From the NCBI RefSeq assembly GCF_001494595.1, contig NZ_LN929908.1, positions 2,083,716-2,147,715 on the forward strand: 64,000 nucleotides of DNA, given 5' to 3'. Below, one piece after another: positions 63,092 to 64,000 of this stretch. The DNA is from Mycobacterium sp. M26 (GTDB lineage: Bacteria > Actinomycetota > Actinomycetes > Mycobacteriales > Mycobacteriaceae). The notes under the pieces were generated by a model. That model had not been told where the DNA came from, ran no database searches, and saw only the letters and a list, made by a program, of their open reading frames with translations. How positions within the stretch are numbered: position 1 is the first letter of the stretch; each line of letters begins with the position of its first letter. A program made the position numbers and the translations under genes.

Positions 63092-63424
63092 CTACTTCGC
63101 GGGCAGTTCGGCGGCGTAGCCCGCGCCGACGTTGACCCACTGCTGCAGTTGGCGTGCGGTGCGTACCCCGGCGAGGTCGATACGGACCCAGCCCCGGGTT
63201 TCGCGACCGGACATGATCATCGGCGAGACGTGGGACCGGGTCAGCATCGTCTCCGTCGCTTCCGGCGGTACCCGCACCATCAGATCGCCGCGGCCGCTGG
63301 CGGCCACCGCCATGTTGCCGTTCACCAGGAAAGCCAGCCCGCCGAACATCCGTTTCTCGGTGACGCCGCGCACACCGCTGAGCGTCTCCCGGATGCGATC
63401 GGCCAGTGCTGGGTCGTGGGCCAT
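63092..63424 (-). CDS. TfoX N-terminal domain protein
   Basis: 110 residues from ATG 63424, with a TAGCCT 8 bases upstream (possible leaderless start). A TTG three codons upstream is less likely. Single TfoX_N domain: VTEKRMFGGLAFLVNGNMAVA and TRGWVRIDLAGVRTARQLQQW. No competence C-terminal domain. Role unknown in mycobacteria. Confidence 0.85.
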   Translation of the reverse strand: MAHDPALADRIRETLSGVRGVTEKRMFGGLAFLVNGNMAVAASGRGDLMVRVPPEATETMLTRSHVSPMIMSGRETRGWVRIDLAGVRTARQLQQWVNVGAGYAAELPAK

Positions 63425-63466
63425 AGCTGACAAGGCTATCGTCGCAGACCCGGCACCGTCGCGCGA

Positions 63467-64000
63467 TCAGGCCGCCGAGCTGACCGCCTCACCGGCCGGT
63501 TCCAGCGCCAGCGCGACGATCTCGGCCACATCGGTCATCGGCTTGACGGCCAGGGCGGCGAGCACTTCAGCGGGCACGTCGTCCAGGTCGGGCTCATTGC
63601 GAGCCGGGATGAAAACCGTTGACAGACCGGCGCGTTGGGCCGCCAGCAGCTTCTGCTTGACGCCGCCGATCGGCAGCACCCGGCCGTTGAGGGTGACCTC
63701 ACCGGTCATGCCCACATCCGAACGCACCTGCCGTCCGGTGGCCATCGACACCAGGGCGGTCACCATGGTGACACCGGCCGAGGGGCCATCCTTGGGCACC
63801 GCGCCCGCAGGCACGTGCACGTGGATCTTGCGGTCCAACGCCTTCGGGTCGACACCGAGTTCGGCGGCATGCGAGCGGACGTAGGACAGCGCGATCTGCG
63901 CCGACTCCTTCATCACATCACCGAGCTGACCGGTCAGCTGCAGTCCGGGCTCACCCTCGGTCGATCCGGCCTCGATGTAGAGCACGTCGCCGCCCAGGCC
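63467..64000 (-). CDS. lon: ATP-dependent protease Lon, C-terminal proteolytic part (truncated)
   Basis: 178 residues visible, the proteolytic domain. The catalytic Ser lies in KDGPSAGVTMVTAL and the Lys partner in IGGVKQKLLAAQRAG. ATPase and N-terminal domains lie beyond the right edge. Degrades misfolded and regulatory proteins in the cytosol. Lon is absent from M. tuberculosis but present in fast-growing mycobacteria such as M. smegmatis, a point in favour of that group. Confidence 0.95.
   Translation of the reverse strand, partial: GLGGDVLYIEAGSTEGEPGLQLTGQLGDVMKESAQIALSYVRSHAAELGVDPKALDRKIHVHVPAGAVPKDGPSAGVTMVTALVSMATGRQVRSDVGMTGEVTLNGRVLPIGGVKQKLLAAQRAGLSTVFIPARNEPDLDDVPAEVLAALAVKPMTDVAEIVALALEPAGEAVSSAA

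Overview
The window is high-GC DNA of a fast-growing mycobacterium (Mycolicibacterium type). This rests on the gene content (mycobacterial SecA2, GarA, FtsR, ResR, GlcB, GuaB1, BlaR/BlaI, Apa, DUF222/HNH 13E12-type protein), frequent GTG starts, TANNNT -10 elements a few bases upstream of leaderless starts, and a gene order that follows the M. tuberculosis segment from about Rv1819c to Rv1868 as I remember it. Rv numbers are recalled, not searched. No tRNA, rRNA, CRISPR array, insertion sequence or integrase was seen. No gap between genes exceeds 300 bases.

1-2.9 kb: two tandem BacA/Rv1819c-type ABC exporter-fold transporters on the minus strand, the first cut by the window edge. 3-8 kb: secA2 and pgsA2, then a DUF881 / small basic membrane protein / DUF881 trio. 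8-14.3 kb: gcvH, garA, ftsR, a DUF151 nuclease-domain protein, resR (mcdR), and gcvB behind a tandem glycine riboswitch. This groups glycine cleavage with the GarA phospho-switch and two division or growth regulators. 14.4-27.4 kb: lipZ, then a long minus-strand series: blaI, blaR, gnd1, guaB1, two CorC/CNNM membrane proteins, a glycosylase-annotated protein, glcB and a membrane-anchored solute-binding/VWA-like protein.

27.6-33.3 kb: an iron-box-controlled FhuF-like gene not in the M. tuberculosis order I recall, a PaaI-type thioesterase, and the complete urease cluster ureABCFGD. 33.3-38.3 kb (minus): a PrrB-like histidine kinase without a response regulator, a hemophore-like secreted protein, ndh, an F420-type LLM oxidoreductase and an SDR. 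38.4-41.9 kb: modB and modC without modA, the Apa adhesin and a small membrane protein. 41.9-46 kb: an Acg-type nitroreductase divergent from adhA across a DosR-like box, a small unknown protein divergent from a CGNR zinc-finger protein, and a CPBP protease.

46-64 kb: phosphoketolase; a CoA-transferase/aldehyde dehydrogenase operon; a GjpA-like secreted protein facing a glycine-repeat lipoprotein; a 13E12/HNH protein behind an arylsulfatase; a thiolase-like protein (Rv1867 type) with a palindromic operator candidate; an epimerase/PEP-synthase-like fusion (Rv1868 type) that lacks the swivelling-domain histidine; a SHOCT membrane protein; a DUF72 protein; a TfoX-N protein; and the C-terminal end of lon. 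The most useful leads are the iron-box gene, the DosR-like divergent site, the orphan PrrB paralogue, the missing modA and the degenerate Rv1868-type fusion.
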